DNA of 64,000 bases. Origin: Rhodanobacteraceae bacterium ZG21-1. GTDB lineage: Bacteria; Pseudomonadota; Gammaproteobacteria; Xanthomonadales; Rhodanobacteraceae. The notes below the pieces were generated by a model. The model searched no databases and was not told the origin of the DNA. It was given only the letters and a program-made list of their open reading frames with translations. Each line of letters opens with the position of its first letter. Within the stretch, counting starts at the first letter, position 1. Shown here piece by piece: positions 10,316-19,197 of the stretch. The stretch covers positions 248,001-312,000 of the forward strand of contig JAJEJU010000022.1 of the NCBI GenBank assembly GCA_021390615.1, in the 5' to 3' direction. The position numbers and the translations under genes were made by a program.

Positions 10316-10862
10316 ATGACGTTCACGCGCCACCGCGCCAGGCACGTCGAGCGAGTCGGCTATGCCAGGCCTCATGGCTATCCATGCTTGCGTCAGATAC
10401 ACAGCCGATGCCGGCCACCGAAGGGCCGATCCAGCGCCAACCGAAGCACGCCTCTATCGCACTCGACAAGCAAGCAGCAGGCGCGTCAGCCCGGACTCAA
10501 TTGGAAAGACCGCTCCAGGCTCGGCGAAAACGACAAGCCCATCAGGCCGTCCTCATCGCAGTAGGACGCCCATCGCAACGCACACGCCTGACATCCGCAC
10601 ACGCCCGTGCAATGCGCCGCCTCGCAGCGCCCGCTGCAAGTGCACGGGAACTGCGGCATACCCCCAAATTGCATAACAAGCCCCCCGGCTTTTCCTACTC
10701 AAGCGATCCTTCGCGACATCTCCCTTCCCCGGGATCGATCATACGAGAAGCGTGATGAATTGCGCACTCTGCGCCGCAACAACGTACGGCGTCGCAGGGA
10801 AGTTCGCCGGGTAAGCTCGCCGAGCGCCACGGGATGGCGCCCGTCTCAGTTCAATAAACTGG
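10316..10862. other. Intergenic stretch, mostly featureless
   Basis: About 550 bases between the nuclease hairpin and the FAD monooxygenase. Plus-strand frames here have no ribosome-binding site and a Ser/Arg/Pro-rich, non-protein-like composition. The only candidate gene is the minus-strand cysteine-rich frame at 10486-10674, listed separately. Confidence 0.4.
10486..10674 (-). CDS. Possible small cysteine-rich protein
   Basis: A 62-residue frame whose central part has nine cysteines in regular spacing (PCTCSGRC, then CTGVCGCQAC, then YCDED). This is unlikely by chance in a GC-rich antisense frame and looks like a compact metal-binding or disulphide knot. The ATG at 10674 follows a G-rich stretch (GGGGGG) at a usable distance. 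It has no signal peptide, and I do not recognise a family. Confidence 0.35.
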   Translation of the reverse strand: MQFGGMPQFPCTCSGRCEAAHCTGVCGCQACALRWASYCDEDGLMGLSFSPSLERSFQLSPG

Positions 10863-12059
10863 CTATCGCGCGAAAGCCTCCCAGTCGATCCGGTAAGCGT
10901 GTTGCGCGCCGAACATCCTGGCCGGATTGAAGAAGGTCTTCAGCGCGATCGGCATCACCACATGCATCAAAGCCTTGGCCAGCGGCCCTGCAGCTTTCTG
11001 GCGGTTGGTCTTGGCGGCGGCGGCCGCAACTTTTTCGACGCGCTCGCGACGCAATTGCTCGTAGCGGGCGAAGGCATAGGCCGGTTCCGGAATATCGCGC
11101 AGGCAGCGCGCCAGCTGGACCGCGCTCTCGATGGCCAATGATGCGCCCTGCCCCGAACTCGACGAGGGAGCGTGCACGGCATCGCCGACCAGGACCATTC
11201 TCTCGCTATGCCAACGCGGCACCGGCGGCATCATTTCGTTGATGACCAGCGGCAGCAGCCGATCCGGATCGGCATGCCCGAGCAACCGCTGCGCCGGCTG
11301 GTCGTCGCCATAGAACTCGCGCAGCCGCTCCAGCCATTGTGCGGCCGGTATCCGGCCCAGTTCCGCCGTGGTTGGGCGCTCGGCATGCGGGAGGTTGCCG
11401 AACCAGCAGATGCCCCGATCGGGATCCAGCCAGTAGCCGAAAAAGCCGTGCCTGCCGAACACGAAGGTCATGGTATCCGCGGGCACCTGCATGACGCCGT
11501 GCGGCACGATGCCGCCGAGGCCCACGCTGCCCGTGTAGTGCGGAGACGGCGCGGCCGGGTCGATCAATGCGCGCACGCTGGAGCGGATGCCGTCCGCGCC
11601 GATCAGCATGTCGCCGCTGGCGTGGCTGCCATCGGTAAATAGCGCGTCCACGCCCCCGGTCGTCTCGCCGGCCGCCGCCAGCCGCTTGCCGTAGACGATC
11701 GGTATGCCCGCATGCTCGGCCGCTTGGCGAAGCACCCGGTAGAGATCGGGACGCCACACCACGCGGCTGGGCTGCATGCCTTCCAGGCCGTCGAAGCGGC
11801 TGAGCACCTTGCCCCGGCTATCGGCAATCAGTAGCTGCGGAATCGGCCGGCTCACCCTGCGCAACTCGGCATGCACGCCGATGATCTTCAAGGCCTCCAG
11901 GCCATTGGGCGCAAGCATCAAACCGGCGCCCACGCCGTCTGCGGCAGCGGGATAAGACTCGAAGATGGTTGAGCGAATGCCGGCCTTTGCCAGCGCCAGG
12001 GCCACGGCCGGCCCGGCGATGCCGCCTCCGGCGATCAACGCATGTTTCAGGGTTTTCAT
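10863..12059 (-). CDS. FAD-dependent monooxygenase (PHBH fold)
   Basis: A 398-residue flavoprotein aromatic hydroxylase-like enzyme. The N-terminal dinucleotide motif is GGGIAGPAVA (11-20), and the second FAD motif is VLVGDAVHAPSSSSGQGA near residue 285. The catalogue of such enzymes covers hydroxylation of aromatics, antibiotics and salicylate-like compounds with NAD(P)H and oxygen; the substrate here is unknown. An ATG nine bases upstream (12068) is possible, but MKTLKHALIAGGG is the conventional start. It is divergent from a PadR regulator, its likely controller. Confidence 0.88.
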   Translation of the reverse strand: MKTLKHALIAGGGIAGPAVALALAKAGIRSTIFESYPAAADGVGAGLMLAPNGLEALKIIGVHAELRRVSRPIPQLLIADSRGKVLSRFDGLEGMQPSRVVWRPDLYRVLRQAAEHAGIPIVYGKRLAAAGETTGGVDALFTDGSHASGDMLIGADGIRSSVRALIDPAAPSPHYTGSVGLGGIVPHGVMQVPADTMTFVFGRHGFFGYWLDPDRGICWFGNLPHAERPTTAELGRIPAAQWLERLREFYGDDQPAQRLLGHADPDRLLPLVINEMMPPVPRWHSERMVLVGDAVHAPSSSSGQGASLAIESAVQLARCLRDIPEPAYAFARYEQLRRERVEKVAAAAAKTNRQKAAGPLAKALMHVVMPIALKTFFNPARMFGAQHAYRIDWEAFAR

Positions 12060-12072
12060 GCAAGGCATGCCT

Positions 12073-12111
12073 TAGTCATAGAATGACTAATATATAGACA
12101 TAAAATGACTA
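12073..12111. promoter_or_regulatory. Twin palindromic operators between monooxygenase and PadR gene
   Basis: TAGTCAT-AGA-ATGACTA at 12073-12089 is a perfect inverted repeat. TAGACAT-AAA-ATGACTA at 12095-12111 repeats it with one mismatch. The centres are 22 bases apart, two helical turns, placing two dimers on the same DNA face in the only intergenic gap of a divergent pair. Confidence 0.65.
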
Positions 12112-12121
12112 CTGACGCAAG

Positions 12122-12781
12122 ATGGCTGCGGATGAACCTCAGGACTCACCCTTGAAGACCCGACCGCGGCAGCGATCGCCCCTGGCGATGGTGATACTCG
12201 GCTTCGTGCTGGAAGCGCCTTCACACGCGTACCGGATGCACGAACTCATCAAGCAGCGCGGCAAGGACAACGTGGTCAACGTGGCGCAGCGCAACAGCGT
12301 CTACCAGACCATCGCTCAGCTGCAGGCGGCCGAACTCATCCGCGTTCGCGAAACGCAGCAGGACGAAGGGCGACCCGAGCGAGTGGTCTATGAAATCACC
12401 CCACTGGGCAAGAAAACCTTCCATGCCTGGCTGGAAGCCATGCTTGGCGAGCCACGGCGCGAGTTCAACGAATTCCCTGCTGCGCTGGCCTCGGTGATGG
12501 CGCTTTCGCCGGAGATCGTGCTTGCGCAACTGCGCAAGCGCTGCGATGCCTTGAAACGGAAACTGGCCGAGTCGCAGGCCACCTCCAAAGCCTGCCTGGA
12601 ACAGGGCCTGCCGCGCCTGTTCATGCTGGACGACGAATACAAACAGGCGCTCCTGAAGGCCGAGATCAAGTGGCTCGGCGACATCACCACCGAACTCGCA
12701 TCGGGCCGAATGACCTGGAACGAGAAATGGCTGCGCAAACTGGCGGCGCAATTCGAATGGGGCAAGCCAGACCTGTTGTAA
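12122..12781 (+). CDS. PadR-family transcriptional regulator
   Basis: A 219-residue regulator with the PadR N-terminal winged helix: LAMVILGFVLEAPSHAYRMHELIKQRG, then VYQTIAQLQAAELI and a basic wing ending VVYEITPLG. An AphA/Vir-like helical C-terminal dimerisation region follows. PadR proteins commonly repress a neighbouring detoxification or transport gene until a phenolic or drug-like ligand binds. Its start is eleven bases from the second palindrome, consistent with autoregulation and control of the divergent monooxygenase. Confidence 0.87.
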   Translation: MAADEPQDSPLKTRPRQRSPLAMVILGFVLEAPSHAYRMHELIKQRGKDNVVNVAQRNSVYQTIAQLQAAELIRVRETQQDEGRPERVVYEITPLGKKTFHAWLEAMLGEPRREFNEFPAALASVMALSPEIVLAQLRKRCDALKRKLAESQATSKACLEQGLPRLFMLDDEYKQALLKAEIKWLGDITTELASGRMTWNEKWLRKLAAQFEWGKPDLL

Positions 12782-12808
12782 GGTCCCGCGATACGACGGG
12801 AGTGACGC

Positions 12809-13414
12809 ATGAAACCGTGGATTCCACTGATCTGCATCTTGTGTGTCGAACCATTTGCAATCGCAGCTGCGCGGCCCTTGGCCACCACCGAAGATCAGGC
12901 AGCCGTTGCCGCCAGCCCGACGACGGCCGGCGCACCGCCACCGGAGACGGCTGCGCTTTATCCGCGCATTGGCAAGTGGCAAGTCACTATCCACACCAGC
13001 CCCGCGGAAAACTCAGCCAAGGGCGGGGTCGATCATGGCGTCATGACCATCACGAAAGGTCCGGGCGGTTTCTCGATCGTGCAGGACTTCCGGTCGCAAG
13101 GCGTGAGCGGGCATATCGTCGGCCAGAGCTATGCATGGTGGGACGCCCAAGCCAAAGCCTATAAAAGCGTGTGGTGCGACAACCAGCAAGGCTGCGTCGA
13201 GTTCACGACGACGATCGCCGGCAATACCTGGTCCACCGAGTTGGACAGCACGACCGACGGCAAGAGAACGCGCACTTTCATCCATGCCAGCATGAGCGCG
13301 GACCACAACGCCATCCATGAAGAAGTCACGAGCTCGCGCCAAGACGGCCCTGCGCATCTCGAATCCGCCAGTGACTACAAACGGATCGCCTCGTCGCCTC
13401 GTACAAGCATCTAA
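12809..13414 (+). CDS. Secreted protein of unknown function (DUF1579-like shape)
   Basis: A 201-residue protein with a signal peptide (MKPWIPLICILCVEPFAIAAA). The body alternates short beta-like segments (IGKWQVTIHTSP, GGFSIVQDFRS, SYAWWDAQAKAYKSVWCDN) in the manner of DUF1579-type lipocalin-like proteins. A GGGAG precedes the ATG. It follows the padR gene by 27 bases on the same strand and may be co-transcribed. Confidence 0.65.
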   Translation: MKPWIPLICILCVEPFAIAAARPLATTEDQAAVAASPTTAGAPPPETAALYPRIGKWQVTIHTSPAENSAKGGVDHGVMTITKGPGGFSIVQDFRSQGVSGHIVGQSYAWWDAQAKAYKSVWCDNQQGCVEFTTTIAGNTWSTELDSTTDGKRTRTFIHASMSADHNAIHEEVTSSRQDGPAHLESASDYKRIASSPRTSI

Positions 13415-13715
13415 GCTGCTTGACGGAGCCGCATAAGCGCTCGCTTCGTCGGACCTGCGAAGCAAGACGTCTTTCCGTCTGACGGACATGGAAGCCTGGC
13501 AACCGTCGCTGTCGGGCCGGCCGTTGGCGACAGGCTGTCGAGTCGGCGCGTGACTGCAGTAAGTCCATAGCCGGCTTTACCTGGTGCCACGCGAAGTGAG
13601 ATGTACCTCCCTTATCGGCGCAGCGGCTTCGATATAGTCGACCCGCCTATCCGTGGTGCATTTCGCACCCGTAGCGCATCCCATAACTCTGGCCAATTCA
13701 TTCAAGGAGAGTGTG
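13415..13715. other. Intergenic stretch
   Basis: About 300 bases without a credible gene. It holds the promoter region of the small secreted protein at 13716; no clear operator or repeat is seen. Confidence 0.4.
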
Positions 13716-13901
13716 ATGAAGCGATTCGTCGTTGGGCTGGCCCTCGCCGCCGCCGTACTGTCCGTGCAGGCCACCGGCATGAATATATCCATCGTGCCGA
13801 ATGGCGGATATTCGATGCAGGCGCCGCCTCAGTGCACGCCTGGGCACGTCGCGGTGCCGATCTATGTGGACGGTCGCATCGTAGGTTGGAAGTGCGTTTG
13901 A
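13716..13901 (+). CDS. Small secreted protein
   Basis: A 61-residue protein with a signal peptide (MKRFVVGLALAAAVLSVQA) and a mature peptide of about 40 residues carrying two cysteines (PPQCTPG and the final WKCV). A strong AAGGAGAG fixes the start, and a perfect intrinsic terminator follows the stop, so it is a complete monocistronic unit. Function unknown. Confidence 0.75.
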   Translation: MKRFVVGLALAAAVLSVQATGMNISIVPNGGYSMQAPPQCTPGHVAVPIYVDGRIVGWKCV

Positions 13902-13921
13902 GCCTTTTCTCGCCGGACAAG

Positions 13922-13950
13922 AAGCCCCGCATCCGCGGGGCTTTTTTTAT
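13922..13950 (+). terminator. Intrinsic terminator
   Basis: AAGCCCCGC, loop ATCC, GCGGGGCTT followed by a run of seven T, 20 bases after the small secreted protein. Confidence 0.92.
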
Positions 13951-14695
13951 GGGCGAGAACTGACCACAGCCAAGCCAGAACGAGCGGTTCATCGGGGCTT
14001 GCGCCAAGTCTCTGCTTGGTCATCCAGCGATTTAGAGAGCGATCGCGATATTCCCAAGTCGGGTTGGAAATTTAGGGAGAGCATGGAGCTTGAGTCCTTC
14101 ACTTTGGGAATTTAGAAACCGCACCTATCGCAGCGCATGCGGCGATCCGGACAAATCAGCGGAGCGACCGCATCGGGGTCGCCATGTATCGCAGACACAC
14201 TGCCGGGTCATGAGCTTGCAGGTCGCCGAAAACTTCTAGGGCAAGGATGGCTATTCGGTGACGCCACTGAGCGACTTGCCGGAACAGCGGCTGCCCTTTG
14301 ACATGCCAGCCGCTTGCACCGGGTGACTAGCCTCCTCTGTTTCAAAGCAGCATGGTCGACTTGGTTCGGTGCATCGTGGCCGCGACACCGACCAAGCGAA
14401 TGAACTTGCGAATTCGATCGCCTTCATGCAACCACAAGACCCGAGCAGCCCAGCCCGCGCCCCTTCGCCGAGGCTGACGGCAGCACCTTCGTGCGCGCCC
14501 GCCCGCTGCTGTCTGCCAGCCATCAAGCGGATGCAATGAACTTGCGAAATCGCGTGCCTGCGGTACTGGCCGAAGTCCCTGTTGCGGGTTCATTCCGGCG
14601 GGCGCATGCTTCGCGGACATCGTTCGACGGCCGATTCAAAGCGGGTGGATTTCGCCTATTCAGGCGTTCTTATTTCACAACAAGGAGCTTTCAGC
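13951..14695. other. Gene-poor interval of about 745 bases
   Basis: No frame here has both a ribosome-binding site and protein-like composition. An AAATTTAG-type stretch occurs twice (near 14067 and 14108), and base composition is less GC-biased than the flanks, so this may be decayed sequence. The final 30 bases carry the AAGGAG for the SPFH gene. Confidence 0.35.
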
Positions 14696-15535
14696 ATGGC
14701 GCTCACACGGCAAGTCATCACCTCTCTTTCCCGCGACGGCACCGACCTGCTCGGCACTCGCAGCCTCGCTGTAAAAATCGTCGACGAGAGCATCGTGTCG
14801 GGCTCCCTGCTCACGGTCGAAAGCAATCATTTCTGCGTACTGAAGTCGCGCGGCGCCGTGCTTCAGGTCTACGAGACCGGGCAGTACGCGCTGACCACGC
14901 CCGACAAGCCTTTGCTGGGGTCCATTGCGCAGGGTTTCTTCGGCGGCTCTTCGCCGTGGGTGTTCGAAGTCATCTACATCAACCGCTCGAAACTGCTGGT
15001 CCGCAGCCAGGGCGTGGCGACCAGCGCGGAAATGGCCGAAATGGCCTATCAGGTCGACTACTACATCCATGTCGACACCAAGCAGGCTGCGCTCGACCTG
15101 ATCACCCATCTGCCGTTCAACGGCAACCTGATCGATACCAAGGAAGTCGCCGACTACGCCGGCCCCGCGATCGAGCAAGCGATCAACCAGATCGTGCAGG
15201 TCACCAAGATGGAAGACATCAATGCGCACATCAGCGAGATTCGCGAGTCGGTCAAGAACCATCTCACCGATTTCCTGCGCATCTTCGGCATTACCTTGAA
15301 CGACCTGAAGGTGCTGATCGTGCCGAAGGACGAGCGCATGCGCGAACTCATTTCGCTGCAGGCCATCGGACTCAGCCCGCTCGAAGCGGTGCGTTATTAC
15401 CTGGCGCTGCGCATGGCCGACAAAGGGTTGGCCTCGGCGCCCAACGCGGCGGCAGGCGTGCCGTTCCAGATCGGCGTGCCGGCAACGGGCATCTATCCCG
15501 TGGGGGCGGAAACCGGTCTTGCCGGCGGAAAGTAA
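14696..15535 (+). CDS. SPFH (band 7) domain protein
   Basis: A 279-residue protein with a band-7/stomatin-type domain: ESNHFCVLKSRGAVLQVYETGQY (in two parts), QVDYYIHVDTK, and AIEQAINQIVQVT followed by a helical oligomerisation region. It has no N-terminal membrane helix, unlike flotillins, so it resembles the soluble SPFH proteins found with zinc-ribbon or phage-shock-type partners. AAGGAG seven bases upstream selects the ATG at 14696 over an in-frame ATG at 14582. It is the first gene of a three-gene unit; the next begins after only three bases. Confidence 0.85.
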   Translation: MALTRQVITSLSRDGTDLLGTRSLAVKIVDESIVSGSLLTVESNHFCVLKSRGAVLQVYETGQYALTTPDKPLLGSIAQGFFGGSSPWVFEVIYINRSKLLVRSQGVATSAEMAEMAYQVDYYIHVDTKQAALDLITHLPFNGNLIDTKEVADYAGPAIEQAINQIVQVTKMEDINAHISEIRESVKNHLTDFLRIFGITLNDLKVLIVPKDERMRELISLQAIGLSPLEAVRYYLALRMADKGLASAPNAAAGVPFQIGVPATGIYPVGAETGLAGGK

Positions 15536-15538
15536 GCC

Positions 15539-16093
15539 ATGACGTCCAGCTTCTACGACGAAGGCGAACTGCGGCGCATCGCGATCAACCTGTTTTACGG
15601 CTGGGGCTACAACTTCTACCGACTGGAAAATCAGCTGCGCGCCGACGACCAATTGGTGCGCAGCCAGGCATCGCGCCTGCTCGGCATGGCACGCTCGAGT
15701 CTGGAGCGTGCCGAAGCCGAGTACCGGCGTGAATTCATCGGAACGCCGACGCGCGAGAAGCCGTTCCCCGACGCCGGCATCGTAGCGAATGCGCAGAAGC
15801 TGGAGCGGCTTGGCACCGAAGTCGGTCAGGTCGGCAGCCGGCTGCAGGCTTTGCCGGTGCCGGAAAACGACCGCATGACGCAGCGCTATCGCGAAGAAGC
15901 CGATACCTTGAAGGCCTTGATCGACAGCGACGAGCTGCTGACCGGTCAGGCCTCGCTGCTGCAGACCTTGCTGGATGGCAGGGACGGCTCGTGGATCCTT
16001 GAGCACCAGGGCGACATCAAGGAAGGTCTGCAGGCCATCGAGCAGACTCTGCGCAAGCGCGAAGAAGCCTTGTTCGGCCGTATCCCCGGGTGA
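15539..16093 (+). CDS. Helical protein of the SPFH operon
   Basis: A 184-residue, almost entirely helical, charged protein with no signal peptide or membrane segment. It begins SFYDEGELRRIAINLFYGWGYNFYR and contains heptad-like stretches (about residues 35-70 and 100-180). The start is three bases from the SPFH stop, so translation is probably coupled. No family recognised; a binding partner of the SPFH ring is the contextual guess. Confidence 0.7.
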   Translation: MTSSFYDEGELRRIAINLFYGWGYNFYRLENQLRADDQLVRSQASRLLGMARSSLERAEAEYRREFIGTPTREKPFPDAGIVANAQKLERLGTEVGQVGSRLQALPVPENDRMTQRYREEADTLKALIDSDELLTGQASLLQTLLDGRDGSWILEHQGDIKEGLQAIEQTLRKREEALFGRIPG

Positions 16094-16167
16094 CCACCAT
16101 CAGCCGGCGCGGCGGTCTCGCCATGAGAGCCCTCTCAACATAGCGTTCCATCGGGAGCATCTTCCGT

Positions 16168-17265
16168 ATGCGTATCGTCGACCTTGCGTTTCTTCTGGTC
16201 CTGGTCGTAGTGATATGGGCCGTACGCCGAAGCAGAAGACGGTCGCGGGTCAAAGGCACGATTGAGTCCATGTCACAGGATCTGCCGCCTGGCAGCAGCC
16301 CGTCCATGCAGGCGCTGCAGGAACAGATCAAGGCTGCCGTCGCCCAAGCAACGGCGGCAGCCGCCACAGCGGCACAGGCGGGATTGACGTCCGTCTCCAG
16401 CTCTTCGCCATCCGGCATTTCCCGGGAGAATCTGGGCGTGGGCGAGATCCTTTCGATCTCCTCGCTGGCGACCGGCAATCCCGAGGCCACGCTCGAACTC
16501 GACGCCATCGGCGCACCCAAGCGTCGGGTGGTGGCACCGTTGTCCGAAGGGCATGGCTTGACGCGAGGCGACCGCATCTATGTGCTTCTCGATCCATCCG
16601 ATCCTTCGGTAGTCACGCTGGCCCCGGCCTCCATGACCGGCGTCAAGGTGCTGCCAGCAGGAGCCAATCGGCTCGACCCGCTCGTGCTTGGGCCGCAGCT
16701 CCTGGAATCCGGAGCGAAAGCCAGCGGCATCGTCAAGGCGGCCGAGTCGGTGCCGATGGCCGAACCTGCGCTAGCCGCACGCGGCTTCAGCAAGTGGCGC
16801 CTCGAACTGGAAGTGACGCCCGAGAGCGGCTGGCCTTACCGCGCCGAGCTGACGATCAGCCTGTCGACGCCGGAAAAAGCCGCGCGCATCGCTCACGCTG
16901 GCGCGGAGGTGATGCTTCGTTATGACCCGGACGACACCAAGACCGTCTCCATCGATTCGATCGCGATGGGCTACGGCAATCCTTACGAGGCGTTATCGCG
17001 ACCGATGTCGTCGACGCGCACGGTCACCATCTCCACCACCATGGGCTCGCTCAACGGAAAGACCGTCTTGCTGGTGGATGCGGGAACCCACCTGATTCCA
17101 GTCATCAACGCGATACGCGAAGCTAGCCCAGGCATGTCCTTGCGCGATGCCAAGGTTTTGGCGGAGTCCGCTCCGCAGAAGCTGCTGGATAATCTCACGC
17201 CGGAGCAGGCCGAGGCGATCAAGCTCAAGCTGGAGAACGCCGGAGCTACGGTGATGGTGATTTGA
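16168..17265 (+). CDS. Membrane-anchored protein with C-terminal L7/L12-like domain
   Basis: A 365-residue protein. Residues 5-20 form one membrane segment, followed by a basic RRSRRRSR stop-transfer. A helical Ala/Gln region and two beta-rich repeats come next. The last 65 residues resemble the ribosomal protein L7/L12 C-terminal fold, with LIPVINAIREASPGMSLRDAK, then ESAPQKLLDNLTPEQAEAIK and ENAGATVMVI. Isolated L7/L12-CTD modules occur in non-ribosomal proteins, where the role is unclear. The basic residues after the membrane segment predict that the C-terminal part is cytoplasmic. Third gene of the SPFH unit (75-base gap). Confidence 0.72.
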   Translation: MRIVDLAFLLVLVVVIWAVRRSRRRSRVKGTIESMSQDLPPGSSPSMQALQEQIKAAVAQATAAAATAAQAGLTSVSSSSPSGISRENLGVGEILSISSLATGNPEATLELDAIGAPKRRVVAPLSEGHGLTRGDRIYVLLDPSDPSVVTLAPASMTGVKVLPAGANRLDPLVLGPQLLESGAKASGIVKAAESVPMAEPALAARGFSKWRLELEVTPESGWPYRAELTISLSTPEKAARIAHAGAEVMLRYDPDDTKTVSIDSIAMGYGNPYEALSRPMSSTRTVTISTTMGSLNGKTVLLVDAGTHLIPVINAIREASPGMSLRDAKVLAESAPQKLLDNLTPEQAEAIKLKLENAGATVMVI

Positions 17266-17715
17266 GAATCCGGCTGACGATGCCCTGTTAGGCTTGGTGT
17301 CGATCGGCCCCTTGCGTTGACGGACGACCATTGGAAGGCTCCATGGACTGGTGGGGCGACTTCGATATCCAGCCCCACATTCATCATCAACGCAGGCTTG
17401 AGCAACTCGGTGTCAGCGCCATGAGTGATCCAAGCACAGCGCACTGTTCTTCCTGGAAAGGGATGGCGCGCAGGTACCGTGATGACGGACAACGAAGTAT
17501 CGGCCCTACGCGCCGCCGAGGATTCGCGCGAGGTCGGCATCGTCGGAATCCAGGCACGGCTCGAGTCGAAACTGGACTGTCAGTGCTGGGAGTTCTTGAT
17601 CGGTGTTCCAGCGAACTCCGATCGCCGTGCCGATATTGACGAAGCGCTGGCGTCGATCCAAAGTCCACCGTGCAAGCGCTCTGCGTCGACCTGCCGACGG
17701 CACAGGAGAAGGCCA
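17266..17715. other. Intergenic or degraded stretch before the HIT gene
   Basis: About 450 bases. A frame continuous with the HIT gene runs back to 17425, but its translation is unlike the HIT family and lacks a ribosome-binding site. A second frame starts MEGSMDWWGDFD at 17331. Neither is recognisable; a broken gene is possible. Confidence 0.3.
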
Positions 17716-18225
17716 TTGATCGAACTTCCCGTAAGGGATCCGTGCGACCTTTGTGTGGCCTGCCGCGAAGAAAAGTGGAAGATCATCGACGAAGGCGAAC
17801 ACACCTTGACCGTGATCAACCCACGGCAATTCGAAGTCGGCCAGTGCTGCGTCATCACACGTCGACATGTGGCGACCTTGCTCGATCTTTCTGACCAGGA
17901 GTGCGCGGCCACCATGGTCGCGGCCAAGAGAGTCGCTGAAGCGCTCGTCAAGGCGTATCAGCCCCTCGGCATACTTACCTTCCAAAACAACGGGGTCTAT
18001 AGCGGGCAGGAAACGCCACACTTCCATTTCCATGTAGTGCCTCGGCAGCAGGGCAGCGACTGGGGCATAGGCCCGCCCCAACTCGCCACGTTCGATGGCG
18101 CCGGGCGCAAAAGAGGTGCGTCACACGATCCAGGCGAGGATGCGCAGCGTCTGCAGCGGGTTCAAGTTTCTGCCAGGCAACTTACCGAAACCGCGGCCCT
18201 CATTCGTTCGAATCTGCCGGAGTAG
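17716..18225 (+). CDS. HIT-family hydrolase with TTG start
   Basis: A 169-residue histidine-triad protein with the signature HFHFHVVPR near residue 105. It also has an N-terminal zinc-type Cys pair (CDLCVAC) and the LTVINPRQFEVGQCCVITRRHV core. The family hydrolyses nucleoside phosphoramidates or dinucleoside polyphosphates through the middle His. AGGAG at 17704-17708 lies seven bases before TTG at 17716, exactly where homology to HIT proteins begins. The upstream open frame is therefore not part of the protein. Confidence 0.82.
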   Translation: MIELPVRDPCDLCVACREEKWKIIDEGEHTLTVINPRQFEVGQCCVITRRHVATLLDLSDQECAATMVAAKRVAEALVKAYQPLGILTFQNNGVYSGQETPHFHFHVVPRQQGSDWGIGPPQLATFDGAGRKRGASHDPGEDAQRLQRVQVSARQLTETAALIRSNLPE

Positions 18226-18772
18226 CCAGGTCGGCTGCGATGGATCGGCGGCTTCCGCCGGAAAGCAGAAGCCGGATCGAGTGGTTCAAAGCCCGTGCAC
18301 TGATCGGCGTACGTCGAAACAGCTGATCGACCTTGCCGGCATCCGCACCGGGCCGCTAAAGAATATGGCGGCATGCCTCCATGGCAGGCCTGATCGTCAA
18401 CAGTCAGCGATTCGGCGCTTGCCGGAATAAGGGTACGAACGGATCGAATCCGCGTCGCAGTCGAGAATCCATGGCGAACATGGAGAAAGGCATGCGCGGC
18501 GCCTCGAACCAGCAGCCTGCCGGATCAGGAGAGGCCTTGCATGCATGACTCTTGCAGGCCAATGCTTCCTCCGCGAACCAGCCTGGCTCTCGCCGGCTCA
18601 ACGTCATGTGCCAGGTAAGCACTGCTGGTCGTTGAGCGGCTACACGGCCACCTTGCCATCAATCGAGAGACGACTCGTGGCGGCATGCGGGCGCGCACAA
18701 CACACACGCCGAGCCGTGACCCGGCGGACACATTCCTGCTCCGATAAATGGCTTGCCGCGGAACCGGCAGGC
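18226..18772. other. Intergenic stretch
   Basis: About 550 bases with no supported gene on either strand, no strong hairpin and no obvious repeat. Confidence 0.4.
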
Positions 18773-18973
18773 TCAGCCTGCGCCAATACAGAACTCGTAA
18801 TTGTCGTAGCACTCGTCGGCGGGCTCGCCTGATTGCAGGCAGGCTCGATATTGCTGCAGACAAGCAGGGTTGGGCCCTTTCTGGGCGTGCACGGTAGCGC
18901 TTATTCCGCCCGTACCGAGTGCGGCAAGTCCGATGACCAGAGACAACGCAACTGACGATGAAATGACTTTCAT
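18773..18973 (-). CDS. Small secreted cysteine-containing protein
   Basis: A 66-residue protein with a signal peptide (MKVISSSVALSLVIGLAALG to about VHA). The mature peptide of about 36 residues has four cysteines in two pairs (CLQQYRAC and CYDNYEFC), arranged like a two-helix disulphide hairpin (CX6C...CX6C). AGGGGAG upstream sets the start. Function unknown; periplasmic location follows from the signal. Confidence 0.68.
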   Translation of the reverse strand: MKVISSSVALSLVIGLAALGTGGISATVHAQKGPNPACLQQYRACLQSGEPADECYDNYEFCIGAG

Positions 18974-19197
18974 GGCACGCTCCCCTGAGTGATGAGTACA
19001 TCGCACAACCCGCCGTGGCGACGGGCTAAAGGAACTACTCGCTGAGCCAAGTACCGACGTGCTTCGAAATCCCAGGCGAGAGCAGATAAGCCATCGCCAG
19101 GATCTGGATCATAAGCCGGCACGCCCCGCTTTCGCCGATGCCTGATGCTGCTTATGAGCCATCAGGCGATCGCGAACCGAGGCGTGTCATGCTCGCC

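Noticed and set aside
17425-17715. N-terminal extension of the HIT hydrolase
   Set aside because: The sequence before the TTG at 17716 is unlike any HIT protein and lacks a ribosome-binding site, while TTG has AGGAG at the right distance.
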